From: Candidatus Nomurabacteria bacterium CG_4_10_14_0_2_um_filter_30_12
Lineage (GTDB): Bacteria > Patescibacteriota > Minisyncoccia > Phycocordibacterales > UBA9973
Reading direction: 5' to 3'
NCBI GenBank assembly: GCA_002792755.1
Contig: PFOY01000023.1
Location: 1-32,097 of the forward strand
DNA length: 32,097 nucleotides
The position numbers and the translations under genes are program-made. The notes under the pieces were generated by a model, which worked only from the letters and a program-made list of their open reading frames with translations, was not told where the DNA came from and made no database searches. Shown piece after piece: positions 24,071 through 31,850 of this stretch. The first letter of the stretch is position 1, and the number at the start of each line of letters is the position of its first letter.

Positions 24071-24119
24071 TTAACCATATGAGGTGACACTTTGATAGAA
24101 TTGGGGTGACAAAGGTTAA
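24071..24119 (+). promoter_or_regulatory. Repeat pair upstream of dnaG, possible operator
   Basis: GGTGACA occurs at 24083-24089 and 24105-24111, 22 bp apart (about two helical turns), bracketed by an inverted pair TTAACC (24071-24076) and GGTTAA (24114-24119). It may be an operator of the dnaG-rpoD unit or the leftover end of an insertion sequence. No regulator is identified. Confidence 0.35.
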
Positions 24120-24146
24120 CTATTAATATTTTAAAAGAAATAAGAA

Positions 24147-25892
24147 ATGATTAATTCATCAGTTCAACAAATTAAGGAAAGGCTTTCAATCGAAGAAGTA
24201 GTCTCTTCTTACATAAAATTAGATCGGGCAGGTGTAAATTTTAAAGCTAGATGTCCATTTCACAACGAAAAAACTCCGTCTTTTTTTGTATCTACAGAAC
24301 GTAATAATTATTATTGTTTTGGTTGTGGTGCAAAAGGTGACATATTTACTTTTGTTGAAGAATTTGAAGGTCTTGATTTTAAAAGTACCTTAAAAATTTT
24401 AGCTGAAAAGGCTGGTGTTGCTTTGATAGAATTTAATAAAGAAAAAGAAGGTGAGAAAGATAGGCTTTATAGAATAACAGAAGAAGCTACTAAGTTTTTT
24501 GAAAAAAATTTAGTAGAAAACCCCAAAGGAAAGCAAGCTTCCTACGGGGCAGGTAAAGAAGTTTTAGAGTATTTGAAATCTCGTGGTTTAACTGAAAAAA
24601 GTATAAAAGATTTTAGAATTGGTTTTGTAAAAAATGACTGGAGAGAATTATATTCTTTTTTTAGAGGAAAAGGTTTTAGTGATACCGAGTTAGAGAAGGC
24701 TGGATTAATTAAAAAAACAGAGAAGGGATATTATGATAGATTTCGTGGACGGATAATGTTTCCGATTTCAGATTCTTCTGGAAGAGTTATAGCATTTTCT
24801 GGGAGAATTTTTAAAGATGACGGAAAAAGTGCGAAATATTTAAACAGTCCAGAGACTCCAATATTTAACAAATCTTCTGTTCTTTTTGGTATAGATAAAG
24901 CAAAAGATTCTATTAGGAAAAATGATTTTTCTATTTTAGTTGAAGGACAATTTGATTTGATTTTGTCACATCAGGCAGGGTTTAAAAATACTGTTGCGTC
25001 TTCTGGGACAGCTATGACTGATTCACTTGTCTCAAAAGAAAATATTATAAATAATCTAGGACTTATTACTAGATTATCAAAAAATATTGTTCTTGCCTAT
25101 GATGCAGATAAGGCAGGCATAAGTGCTTCAAATCGTTTTGCTAAGATTGCTTTATATTTAGGGATGGATGTTAAAGTAGCTAATATAAGAGAAGGAATGG
25201 ATCCAGCAGATTTAATTTCAAAAGTTGGAAAAGATGCTTGGCGTACTTCTATAAAGAATTCAAAACATTTTATTGAATTTATGCTTGATAGGATTTTAAA
25301 TAGTATTTCTGATGAGAGAAAAATAGATAAGGAAATTAGAGAAAAATTACTTCCTTTTGTAAATGACATAGAGAGCTCAATCGAAAAATCACATTTTATT
25401 CAATTGATTAGTAGTAAGTCTGCTATTGCTACTAGTGATCTTATAGAAGATTTAAAGAAAGTTGAATTTGCATTAAAATATGATAAAGAAGAGGTAAAAA
25501 TTGCAAAAGAAAATGTAGAAAAAAAATTAAGAAAAGATTCAATTGAGCGTAAACTTTTAGGTATAGCTTTTTGGCAAGAAAACAAAAAAGATAAAAAAAT
25601 AGATTCAGAATTAATTTTTAAAATATTAAAAATAGAAAAAGAAAAATATGAAAATATAAAAGAAGATTTAATTTCTGAAGCAGAAGAATTTTATTCAAAT
25701 AATGAAAATTTACAAAAAGATATAGATGAGATGCTATTAAATATAGAAGAAGAATATCTTAAAGAGGAATTATCAAAAAATATGGTTGATTTATATAATT
25801 TAAAAGGTAGAGAAGAAGAAATAATAATTTTTAAAAAAATAAATGAGATTAATAAAAAAATACAAGATATTAAAAATGGTCGTAAGAATTAG
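24147..25892 (+). CDS. dnaG: DNA primase
   Basis: Makes RNA primers for replication. Seen: N-terminal CHC2 zinc-binding domain C36, H39, C57, C60 (CPFHNEKTPSFFV, YYCFGCGAKGD), the primase core with YLKSRGLTEKSIKDF and RFRGRIMFPI, and a TOPRIM fold with VEGQFD (265-270; usually VEGYMD) and YDADKAG (318-324). The C-terminal helicase-interaction region (about 430-581) is lysine-rich and diverged. Residues 125-136 (NPKGKQASYGAG) are encoded by a palindromic repeat and look like an in-frame insertion between the zinc and core domains. rpoD follows after 48 nt, the classic dnaG-rpoD pairing, without rpsU. No clear ribosome binding site. Confidence 0.96.
   Translation: MINSSVQQIKERLSIEEVVSSYIKLDRAGVNFKARCPFHNEKTPSFFVSTERNNYYCFGCGAKGDIFTFVEEFEGLDFKSTLKILAEKAGVALIEFNKEKEGEKDRLYRITEEATKFFEKNLVENPKGKQASYGAGKEVLEYLKSRGLTEKSIKDFRIGFVKNDWRELYSFFRGKGFSDTELEKAGLIKKTEKGYYDRFRGRIMFPISDSSGRVIAFSGRIFKDDGKSAKYLNSPETPIFNKSSVLFGIDKAKDSIRKNDFSILVEGQFDLILSHQAGFKNTVASSGTAMTDSLVSKENIINNLGLITRLSKNIVLAYDADKAGISASNRFAKIALYLGMDVKVANIREGMDPADLISKVGKDAWRTSIKNSKHFIEFMLDRILNSISDERKIDKEIREKLLPFVNDIESSIEKSHFIQLISSKSAIATSDLIEDLKKVEFALKYDKEEVKIAKENVEKKLRKDSIERKLLGIAFWQENKKDKKIDSELIFKILKIEKEKYENIKEDLISEAEEFYSNNENLQKDIDEMLLNIEEEYLKEELSKNMVDLYNLKGREEEIIIFKKINEINKKIQDIKNGRKN
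24521..24553. repeat. Palindromic repeat inserted in frame in dnaG
   Basis: Nested inverted repeat: CCCC (24521-24524) with GGGG (24546-24549), and AGGAA with TTCCT around an AGCAAGCT centre. It is more GC-rich than the flanking gene and is read as PKGKQASYGAG. Confidence 0.6.
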
Positions 25893-25908
25893 TAGAAAGT
25901 TATAAAGT
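25891..25908 (+). repeat. Interspersed repeat copy after dnaG
   Basis: AGTAGAAAGTTATAAAGT, identical to 3129-3146 after rpmF. In both places it sits directly at the stop codon, which is TAG in each case. Confidence 0.75.
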
Positions 25909-25940
25909 AATTAAGTTAATAAGGTAAAATAATTTTAAAT

Positions 25941-27191
25941 ATGAAAATAAAAAATAAAAAGATAGTTAAGAAAAATAAGAAGATAAAAAAGAAAGTTTAT
26001 AAAACTAAGAATAAAGTAAATAAAAAAACAGTCAAAAAAAGTAAAATAGTAAAAAAAGTTTCTAAAAAGATAATAAAATCAGCATTAAAGACAAAAGTTG
26101 CAAAAAAATTAACAGCTAAAGAAAAAAAAGCAGATGCTTTTTCTCATATTTCTGATGGTCTTATAGAAAAAGGACGAAAAAGAGGATTTATTACATATGA
26201 TGAAATATTAAAAACTTTTCCTGATATTGAAAATAATATTTTCTTTTTAGATGAGTTATACGAGAAATTTTCAGTTGCTGGTATTGATGTGTTGGAAGGT
26301 GGAAATTTACTTAACTTAGATAATGATGTTTCTGATAAGGACCTTAATAAATCAACGATGCATGATTCTATTCAAATGTATTTAAAAGAGATAGGGCAGT
26401 ATTCTTTGATTCATGCAGTTGATGAAAAAGATCTTGCTAAACGTATAGAATTAGGTGATCCGGAAGCAAAGAATTTATTAGCACGTGCTAATCTACGTTT
26501 AGTCGTTTCAATAGCTAAAAAATATGTAGGAAGAAGTGCAAACTTAAGTTTACTTGATTTGATTCAAGAAGGGAACTTGGGTTTATTTAAGGCAGTTGAG
26601 AAATTTGATTGGACAAAAGGATATAAATTTTCTACATATGCTACTTGGTGGATTCGTCAATCTATTACTCGTGCTTTAGCTGACCAAAGTAGAACTATTC
26701 GTATACCAGTGCATATGGTTGAAACTATTTCAAAATATAAACAAACTTATAGGAGACTTAGTCAAGATTTGGGACGTGAACCATTAGCAGAAGAGATAGC
26801 AACAGAAATGGGTATTCCAGTTGAGAAAATTCATGTTATTGAAAATATTAGCCAGGAAACTATTTCTCTCGAACAGCCAGTAGGGGATGATGATGATAAA
26901 TCAACATTAGAGAATTTTATTCCCGATGATAAAATTTTACGTCCTGATCAAGAATCTTCTAGACGTATTTTGTCTGATCAGATTCGTGAAGTTTTAAATG
27001 AACTTAATCCAAAAGAATGTAAAATTCTTGAAATGCGTTATGGACTTGTTGATGGTATACAACATACTTTAGAGAGAGTAGGAGAAGAGTTTGGAGTCAC
27101 CCGTGAACGTATTCGTCAGATTGAAGCGAAAGTGCACGAAAAACTTCGCCAACATGAAAAAATAGCCCGTCTTAAGAATTATTTTGACTAA
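25941..27191 (+). CDS. rpoD: Primary sigma factor (sigma70) with a lysine-rich N-terminus
   Basis: Housekeeping sigma factor for promoter recognition. Seen: region 1.2 (DSIQMYLKEIGQYSL, 142-155), region 2 with NLRLVVSIAKKYVGRSANLSLLDLIQEGNLGLFKAVEKFDWTKGYKFSTYATWWIRQSITRAL (184-246), region 3, and region 4.2 helix-turn-helix TLERVGEEFGVTRERIRQIEAKVHEKLR (376-403). The first 63 residues contain about 31 lysines and replace the usual acidic region 1.1; this is a compositional oddity and could bind nucleic acid. Residues 64-135 form a degenerate 1.1-like segment. Co-transcription with dnaG is likely. The promoters seen in this window (TTGACA-like and TATAAT-like) fit a normal sigma70 specificity. 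Confidence 0.96.
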   Translation: MKIKNKKIVKKNKKIKKKVYKTKNKVNKKTVKKSKIVKKVSKKIIKSALKTKVAKKLTAKEKKADAFSHISDGLIEKGRKRGFITYDEILKTFPDIENNIFFLDELYEKFSVAGIDVLEGGNLLNLDNDVSDKDLNKSTMHDSIQMYLKEIGQYSLIHAVDEKDLAKRIELGDPEAKNLLARANLRLVVSIAKKYVGRSANLSLLDLIQEGNLGLFKAVEKFDWTKGYKFSTYATWWIRQSITRALADQSRTIRIPVHMVETISKYKQTYRRLSQDLGREPLAEEIATEMGIPVEKIHVIENISQETISLEQPVGDDDDKSTLENFIPDDKILRPDQESSRRILSDQIREVLNELNPKECKILEMRYGLVDGIQHTLERVGEEFGVTRERIRQIEAKVHEKLRQHEKIARLKNYFD

Positions 27192-27209
27192 TTGTTTTAT
27201 ATTAGAATA

Positions 27210-27218
27210 TGATATAAT
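27210..27218 (+). promoter_or_regulatory. Extended -10 promoter of the DUF378 gene
   Basis: TGA-TATAAT (TATAAT at 27213-27218) with a poor -35 (TTGTTT at 27192-27197, 15-nt spacer). It gives a leader of about 68 nt before the ATG at 27293. Confidence 0.55.
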
Positions 27219-27292
27219 TATTAAGTTATTATTAAAACTTGCTTAAATCGTCGTTTGAGCTGGGAAATATTATAAATTATTTTATTAATATT

Positions 27293-27604
27293 ATGTGTAA
27301 AGATTGTTGTAAAAAAGGTGCTTGTACTATGGCTATGATTGCTAAAGTTCTCGTAGTTATAGGTGGAGTAAATTTGGGTTTGGTAGGTTTAGGAATGCTT
27401 TTAGGAACTACAGGTGGTTGGAATGTTGTGAATATGATTCTTGGCTCTGTTCCTGTATTTGAAGCAGTTATATATGTGCTCGTTGGAGTCGGAGCTATTA
27501 TGCTTGCCTTTGGTTGTAAATGTGGTAAATGTATGGATGGTGTTTGTGCTTCTTGTGCTTCTTGTGCTCCAAATGAAGCTCCAAAGACAGAAGCAAGTAT
27601 GTAA
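27293..27604 (+). CDS. DUF378-family membrane protein with cysteine-rich ends
   Basis: A 103-residue protein. The core, AMIAKVLVVIGGVNLGLVGLGMLLGTTGGWNVVNMILGSVPVFEAVIYVLVGVGAIMLA, is the two-helix DUF378 pattern (IGGxNxGLVG...YxLVGxxA) of small membrane proteins with no known function. Unusual are cysteine clusters at both ends: CKDCCKKGAC at the start and CKCGKCMDGVCASCASC at the end, a metal-binding-like composition. I chose the ATG at 27293; a longer frame from a TTG at 27239 adds residues not typical of the family. It stands alone between rpoD and the glycosyltransferase genes, with its own promoter and terminator. Confidence 0.85.
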   Translation: MCKDCCKKGACTMAMIAKVLVVIGGVNLGLVGLGMLLGTTGGWNVVNMILGSVPVFEAVIYVLVGVGAIMLAFGCKCGKCMDGVCASCASCAPNEAPKTEASM

Positions 27605-27628
27605 TTTAGTATTTTTAAAAGAGCTTTT

Positions 27629-27667
27629 CCCAACTATGATTTAGGTTATAGTTGGGTTTGCTTTTAT
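27629..27667 (+). terminator. Intrinsic terminator after the DUF378 gene
   Basis: Perfect 9-bp stem CCCAACTAT/ATAGTTGGG (27629-27637, 27648-27656), 10-nt loop, followed by TTTGCTTTTAT. Confidence 0.9.
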
Positions 27668-27697
27668 CCTAAAATTGTTATATTATTTTAATATAAT

Positions 27698-28960
27698 ATG
27701 GATTCAATTTCAAATGTGGTGTTTTATATAGCGACATTTTTTTCTGTTTATTTACAGGTCTTTTTATTGATTACTTTTCTTGAAAATAGGAAAAAGATAG
27801 TTGTAAATACTTTGCATTTAGAACTTGAAAAATATCCTGGAGTGACAGTAGTAGTTCCTTGTTATAACGAAGAAAAAACTATTTTTCGTACAGTTCATTC
27901 TTTACTTGAGCTTGATTATCCAAAAGATAAACTTCATTTAATATTGATTGATGATGGAAGTACTGATGATACTTTTTCTATTCTTAAACGATTTGAAGGT
28001 AGAAATAATATAAAGGTTATAAAAAAAGAAAATGGTGGTAAACATACTGCTCAAAATTTAGGACTTAAATATACAGAGACTCCTTTTGTTGGATGTCTAG
28101 ATTCTGACTCATTAGTTCATCCTCAGGCTTTGAAACGTATTATGAATACTTTTTCTAAAGATGAAAGTGTATCTGCTGTTATACCATCTATATTGGTTAC
28201 TTCTTCAAAAAATATAGTAGAAAAAGTTCAGAAAGCAGAGTATGATTTGATTGTTTTTAATAAGAAAATGTTTTCTTTTTTAAATGCTATACATGTGACG
28301 CCAGGACCATTTGCTATTTTTAAAAAGAAAGTATTTGATGAGATAGGTCCTTATAGACATGCACACAATACAGAAGATCAAGAGATAGCTCTTCGTATGC
28401 ATAAACATGGTTATAAAATAGAAAATTGTTCAGATGCATATGTTTATACTTCAGTACCTAAGACAATTTCGAGATTATACCAACAACGTGTTCGTTGGAC
28501 TTATGGTTTTTTTAGAAATATGATAGATTATCGTGATCTTTTTTTTAAAAAGAAATTTGGTAATCTAGGTTTTTTGACTCTTCCTTCTGGAATTATTTCT
28601 TTTTCTGGTGTTATAGTGATGTTTGTTTTATTGGTAGCTAATTTTGTATCTTTTATTTCAAAAAAAATACTTGAGATAAAAACTATTGGTATGTCTGCGA
28701 GTTTTGGTATCTTTAAGTTTGATTTTTTCTTTATAAATACAAAAACCCTTTTGTTTATGACTATTTTTACTTATATTTTGTTAATTATTGCTATTTTTAT
28801 TGGTAAAAAGATGACAGAGGGAAAACCAGGGTTTCCATTCGAGGTCTTGTATTTGGTACCTTTTTATGGTTTTTTTGCACCTTTTTGGATAATAAGATCT
28901 TTTTGGAATGCCATTTTTAAGAAAGAATCGAGTTGGCAAATGGAACGAGTATCTTTATAA
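27698..28960 (+). CDS. Processive family 2 glycosyltransferase (membrane-bound)
   Basis: A 420-residue enzyme of the hyaluronan/poly-GlcNAc/cellulose synthase type, which adds sugars from nucleotide donors and may export the chain. Seen: an N-terminal membrane segment (8-28), VVVPCYNEE (51-59), DDG (85-87), the DxD-like CLDSDS (133-138), TED (225-227) as the catalytic base region, and QRVRW (263-267; the Q-x-x-R-W motif of processive enzymes), then about three or four C-terminal membrane segments (292-318, 350-369, 380-402). The product is not predictable. An anchored thioredoxin-like gene follows after 1 nt, then another glycosyltransferase, forming one unit. An AT-rich promoter-like region (TTTAAT at 27687-27692) lies just before the ATG. 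Confidence 0.92.
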   Translation: MDSISNVVFYIATFFSVYLQVFLLITFLENRKKIVVNTLHLELEKYPGVTVVVPCYNEEKTIFRTVHSLLELDYPKDKLHLILIDDGSTDDTFSILKRFEGRNNIKVIKKENGGKHTAQNLGLKYTETPFVGCLDSDSLVHPQALKRIMNTFSKDESVSAVIPSILVTSSKNIVEKVQKAEYDLIVFNKKMFSFLNAIHVTPGPFAIFKKKVFDEIGPYRHAHNTEDQEIALRMHKHGYKIENCSDAYVYTSVPKTISRLYQQRVRWTYGFFRNMIDYRDLFFKKKFGNLGFLTLPSGIISFSGVIVMFVLLVANFVSFISKKILEIKTIGMSASFGIFKFDFFFINTKTLLFMTIFTYILLIIAIFIGKKMTEGKPGFPFEVLYLVPFYGFFAPFWIIRSFWNAIFKKESSWQMERVSL

Positions 28961-28961
28961 T

Positions 28962-29666
28962 ATGATTTTTGATTGGAAAAAATATTTAATTGTCTTTTTA
29001 TTTACTGTTGGGCTTTTTTTGAGTGCTAGTTATATTAGTAATTATTTTGGTAATAAAAAGATTGATCAATTGAAATTGATTCAAGATAAAATATCTATTG
29101 ATATTCTTTCTTCTGAAACTCAGTTTTCATTACTCTCAGAACTTTCCTGTAAAAATATTTCTGATTCTGTCCTCTCTGGTGAGCTTGGTGAGCTTGGACG
29201 TAAATTAGAATGGGGACAAGAGAATCTTGGTATGACTGATACAGTTTCTTATTTGAAAAAATATTATTCTCTTCTTGAAATTAAAGATTATCTTTTGACT
29301 AAAAAGATATCGGAACGTTGTAAAACAAAAGCTGCATTTATTCTTTATTTTTATACTATACCAGGAGATTGTACTGAATGTGAAAAAGAAGGCTTGGTAC
29401 TTTCAGCACTTAAAGAGAAATATCCAGAACTTCGTGTATATTCTTTTGATTATAGTATTGATTTATCAGCAGTAAAAGCAATGCTTCAAATTTATAAAAT
29501 AGAAAGTACGAAGCTACCAGCACTTGTTATAGATGAAGATGTATTGACTGGTTTTCATGATATGGATGAGCTTGAGTCTAGGGTAAAACAATCTTTTAAA
29601 CTTCAAGAGATAAAATTGGAAACAGATAAAACAGTAAAAGAAACTACTACAAAAAAGAATCCTTAA
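28962..29666 (+). CDS. Membrane-anchored thioredoxin-like protein
   Basis: A 234-residue protein with an N-terminal signal anchor (residues 8-27, YLIVFLFTVGLFLSASYISN), a helical middle part, and a C-terminal thioredoxin-like region: AAFILYFYTIPGDCTECEKEGLVLSAL (125-150) with a CTEC motif (137-140) of the redox CxxC type, followed by LPALVIDEDVLTG, where the usual cis-Pro position is plausible. It probably acts outside the membrane, in thiol redox or as a carrier-like partner. The frame is open back to 28908 within the previous gene, but the ATG at 28962, 1 nt after that gene's stop, gives a good signal anchor. Its link to glycan synthesis is by position only. Confidence 0.8.
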   Translation: MIFDWKKYLIVFLFTVGLFLSASYISNYFGNKKIDQLKLIQDKISIDILSSETQFSLLSELSCKNISDSVLSGELGELGRKLEWGQENLGMTDTVSYLKKYYSLLEIKDYLLTKKISERCKTKAAFILYFYTIPGDCTECEKEGLVLSALKEKYPELRVYSFDYSIDLSAVKAMLQIYKIESTKLPALVIDEDVLTGFHDMDELESRVKQSFKLQEIKLETDKTVKETTTKKNP

Positions 29667-29669
29667 AAC

Positions 29670-31763
29670 ATGAAAATTAGTTTAATAATTCCTACTTATA
29701 ATGAAAAAGATAACATATATGATCTTCTTTTAAAATTAAAAGAAGAATTTTTAAAAAATAAAATTGATAATGAGATTATTGTTGTTGATGATAATTCTCC
29801 AGATGGGACAGGACAAATTTTAGAAAAATTAAAAATAGAATATTTTAATTTAAAAGTTATTCATAGATCTGGTAAACTTGGTCTTTCTTCTGCTGTTTTA
29901 GAAGGATTTAATATTGCTGGTGGTGATATTTTGGGAGTTATTGATGCTGATTTGAGTCACCCTGTTTTTAAAATTAGTGAAATGTATAAAGAGATTATAA
30001 ATGGTGCTGATTTTGTTGTAGGGAGTAGGTATGTTAAGGGTGGGAAAATAGAAGGTTGGAATTTATATAGAAAGATATTATCTAGAGGAGCTATTATATT
30101 AGCGAAAGTTTTTACTAATGTTAAAGATCCAATGTCTGGATTTTTTATGTTTAAGAAGGAGCTGATTAAAGATAAAATAATAAATCCAAAAGGTTTTAAA
30201 ATTTTACTTGAGTTATTAATTAAATTAGATTATAAAAATATAGTTGAAATTCCTATTATTTTTACAAATCGTACAGTAGGGAAGAGTAAAGCTGGAGCAA
30301 AAGAAATAATTTTCTATTTACAAAATTTATTTGGTTATATATCTCTTAATAAGAGAATAAAGAATTGTTTTAATACACCAAAAGGGTTATTTGTTATAGT
30401 ATTTTTAATATTAATTATTGCTCGTTTGATATATTTATTATTTCCTACAAAAATAGCATGGGATGCATCTGTATATATTGGTATGGCTGAGTATATGCTT
30501 TCATTTGGTAAAATAGGGTTATGGGAATATTTTCGTCCGCCTGTTTTACCTATTTTGTTTTCCATAGGAGGATATATTAGCTTGCCAATTATAATATGGG
30601 CCCAGTTTTTAACATTTTTAGCTAGTATTCTATCTTTATGGTTGATATATAAGATAGGTGAGAAAATAGGACCTTTTATTGGAGTTTTTGCAAGTATTGC
30701 ACTTGGTGTATCGACCATATTTTTTAGTTTTAGCAATACACCAATGACAGAAGTATTTGGTGTATTTTTTAGTTTATTAGTTTTATATTTTTTCTTTGTA
30801 AGAGAATATTATTTTACATCAGGATTATTAGTTGGTATATGTTTTTTGGCACGTTTTCCTTATGGATTACTTGCTTTAGTTTTTGGTTTGAGTTTATTTT
30901 ATTTTAATTGGAAAGATAAAAATTTTTGGAGGCAATTTTTAAATAAATTATTTTATTTTTCAATTGGGTTTTTAAGTATTGTATTTTTATATCTTTTTTC
31001 TAATTATTTTTTTTATGGTGACTTATTTTCTCCATTAATAGCAGGTATTGATGTGATAAGTGGTTCTATTTGGATATATAAAAGAGCATTTGGATTTTAT
31101 GAGAATATTATATTTTTACAAAATCCATTATTTATATTTTCTATTATTACTATATTTATGTCATTTTTCTTTAAATTCTTTTCAGAAAAAAGATATATTA
31201 TTTATATTCTTTTTACATGGATAATTGTATTTTTTATTTATTTTGTTAATGAGACACATAAAGAAATACGTTATATTGTGACTATTTTTCCTGCACTTTC
31301 TTTATTGTCTGGTATTTCATTAAGTTATTTTTATAAAAAATATAAAAAATTTATCTTTATTTTAATAGTTTTATTAATTGTTATTACTTTTAATAATATG
31401 ACTTTTTTTGTGCAATCAAAAAGTGTTTCAGAATCTTTTAAGAATTTTTATTTTTTTTTAAATAAAGAAGATGGTAAGACAGTAATCACTTCATCTCCCA
31501 TGGTAGTTGTATATTCTCCAGTAAGAATTATACCAGCATATGATCGTTGGGAATTTTTTAAGAATATATATGAACGAGATCGTTTAAATGCAGATTTTTT
31601 ATTAATAGATTCTTGTGAATTATATGTTTGTCCACCTCAAGGTGAAGTATTATGTGAAAATTATAAAAAAGAAGTATTAGAACAAGTATATACAAATGAA
31701 AATGTTATTTATGATAATAATATAGGAACTTGCCATCAAATAATTGCTAAAATTAGAAAATAA
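29670..31763 (+). CDS. Fusion of a polyprenyl-phosphate sugar transferase (GT2) and a GT-C-type membrane glycosyltransferase
   Basis: A 697-residue protein with two parts. Residues 1-230 are DPM1/polyprenol-phosphate mannosyltransferase-like: SLIIPTYNEKDNI, VVDDNSPDGT (38-47), GVIDADLSHP (89-98), VVGSRYVKGG and DPMSGFFMF. Residues about 235-560 hold some ten membrane segments with a GT-C (PMT/ArnT-like) start: WDASVYIGMAEYMLSFGKIGLWEYFRPPVLPI, where D265 sits at the usual catalytic position, followed by a C-terminal outer domain (about 570-697) with several cysteines. Inferred logic: the first domain makes a lipid-phosphate sugar and the second transfers it outside the membrane. Usually these are separate genes. 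It lies 3 nt after the thioredoxin-like gene. Confidence 0.88.
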   Translation: MKISLIIPTYNEKDNIYDLLLKLKEEFLKNKIDNEIIVVDDNSPDGTGQILEKLKIEYFNLKVIHRSGKLGLSSAVLEGFNIAGGDILGVIDADLSHPVFKISEMYKEIINGADFVVGSRYVKGGKIEGWNLYRKILSRGAIILAKVFTNVKDPMSGFFMFKKELIKDKIINPKGFKILLELLIKLDYKNIVEIPIIFTNRTVGKSKAGAKEIIFYLQNLFGYISLNKRIKNCFNTPKGLFVIVFLILIIARLIYLLFPTKIAWDASVYIGMAEYMLSFGKIGLWEYFRPPVLPILFSIGGYISLPIIIWAQFLTFLASILSLWLIYKIGEKIGPFIGVFASIALGVSTIFFSFSNTPMTEVFGVFFSLLVLYFFFVREYYFTSGLLVGICFLARFPYGLLALVFGLSLFYFNWKDKNFWRQFLNKLFYFSIGFLSIVFLYLFSNYFFYGDLFSPLIAGIDVISGSIWIYKRAFGFYENIIFLQNPLFIFSIITIFMSFFFKFFSEKRYIIYILFTWIIVFFIYFVNETHKEIRYIVTIFPALSLLSGISLSYFYKKYKKFIFILIVLLIVITFNNMTFFVQSKSVSESFKNFYFFLNKEDGKTVITSSPMVVVYSPVRIIPAYDRWEFFKNIYERDRLNADFLLIDSCELYVCPPQGEVLCENYKKEVLEQVYTNENVIYDNNIGTCHQIIAKIRK

Positions 31764-31764
31764 A

Positions 31765-31783
31765 AATATAAAGCCTTTATATT
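31765..31783. other. AT-rich inverted repeat after the glycan cluster
   Basis: AATATAAAG-C-CTTTATATT, a near-perfect 19-nt palindrome 1 nt after the stop codon. It may be a weak terminator, but it lacks GC pairs and a T-run. Confidence 0.4.
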
Positions 31784-31815
31784 AAAAGGGTAGTGAAAGT
31801 TTTACACATATTTAT

Positions 31816-31850
31816 TTGACTATACCCCCTAGGGGGTATATACTCTTTTT
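31816..31850 (+). promoter_or_regulatory. csoR promoter with operator in the spacer
   Basis: TTGACT (31816-31821), 17-nt spacer, TATACT (31839-31844), then 6 nt and ATG. The perfect 20-bp palindrome TATACCCCCTAGGGGGTATA (31821-31840) fills the spacer. It has the G/C-run layout known for CsoR-type operators (for example TACCCCNNGGGGTA), so repressor binding would directly block polymerase. The mRNA is predicted to be leaderless. Confidence 0.88.

Noticed and set aside
27277..27633. 118-codon minus-strand open frame over the DUF378 gene
   Set aside because: Antisense shadow; the plus strand encodes a recognisable family with promoter and terminator.
28908..28961. Longer start for the thioredoxin-like protein overlapping the GT2 gene
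   Set aside because: The ATG at 28962 directly after the GT2 stop gives a proper signal anchor; the extension is a frame overlap.
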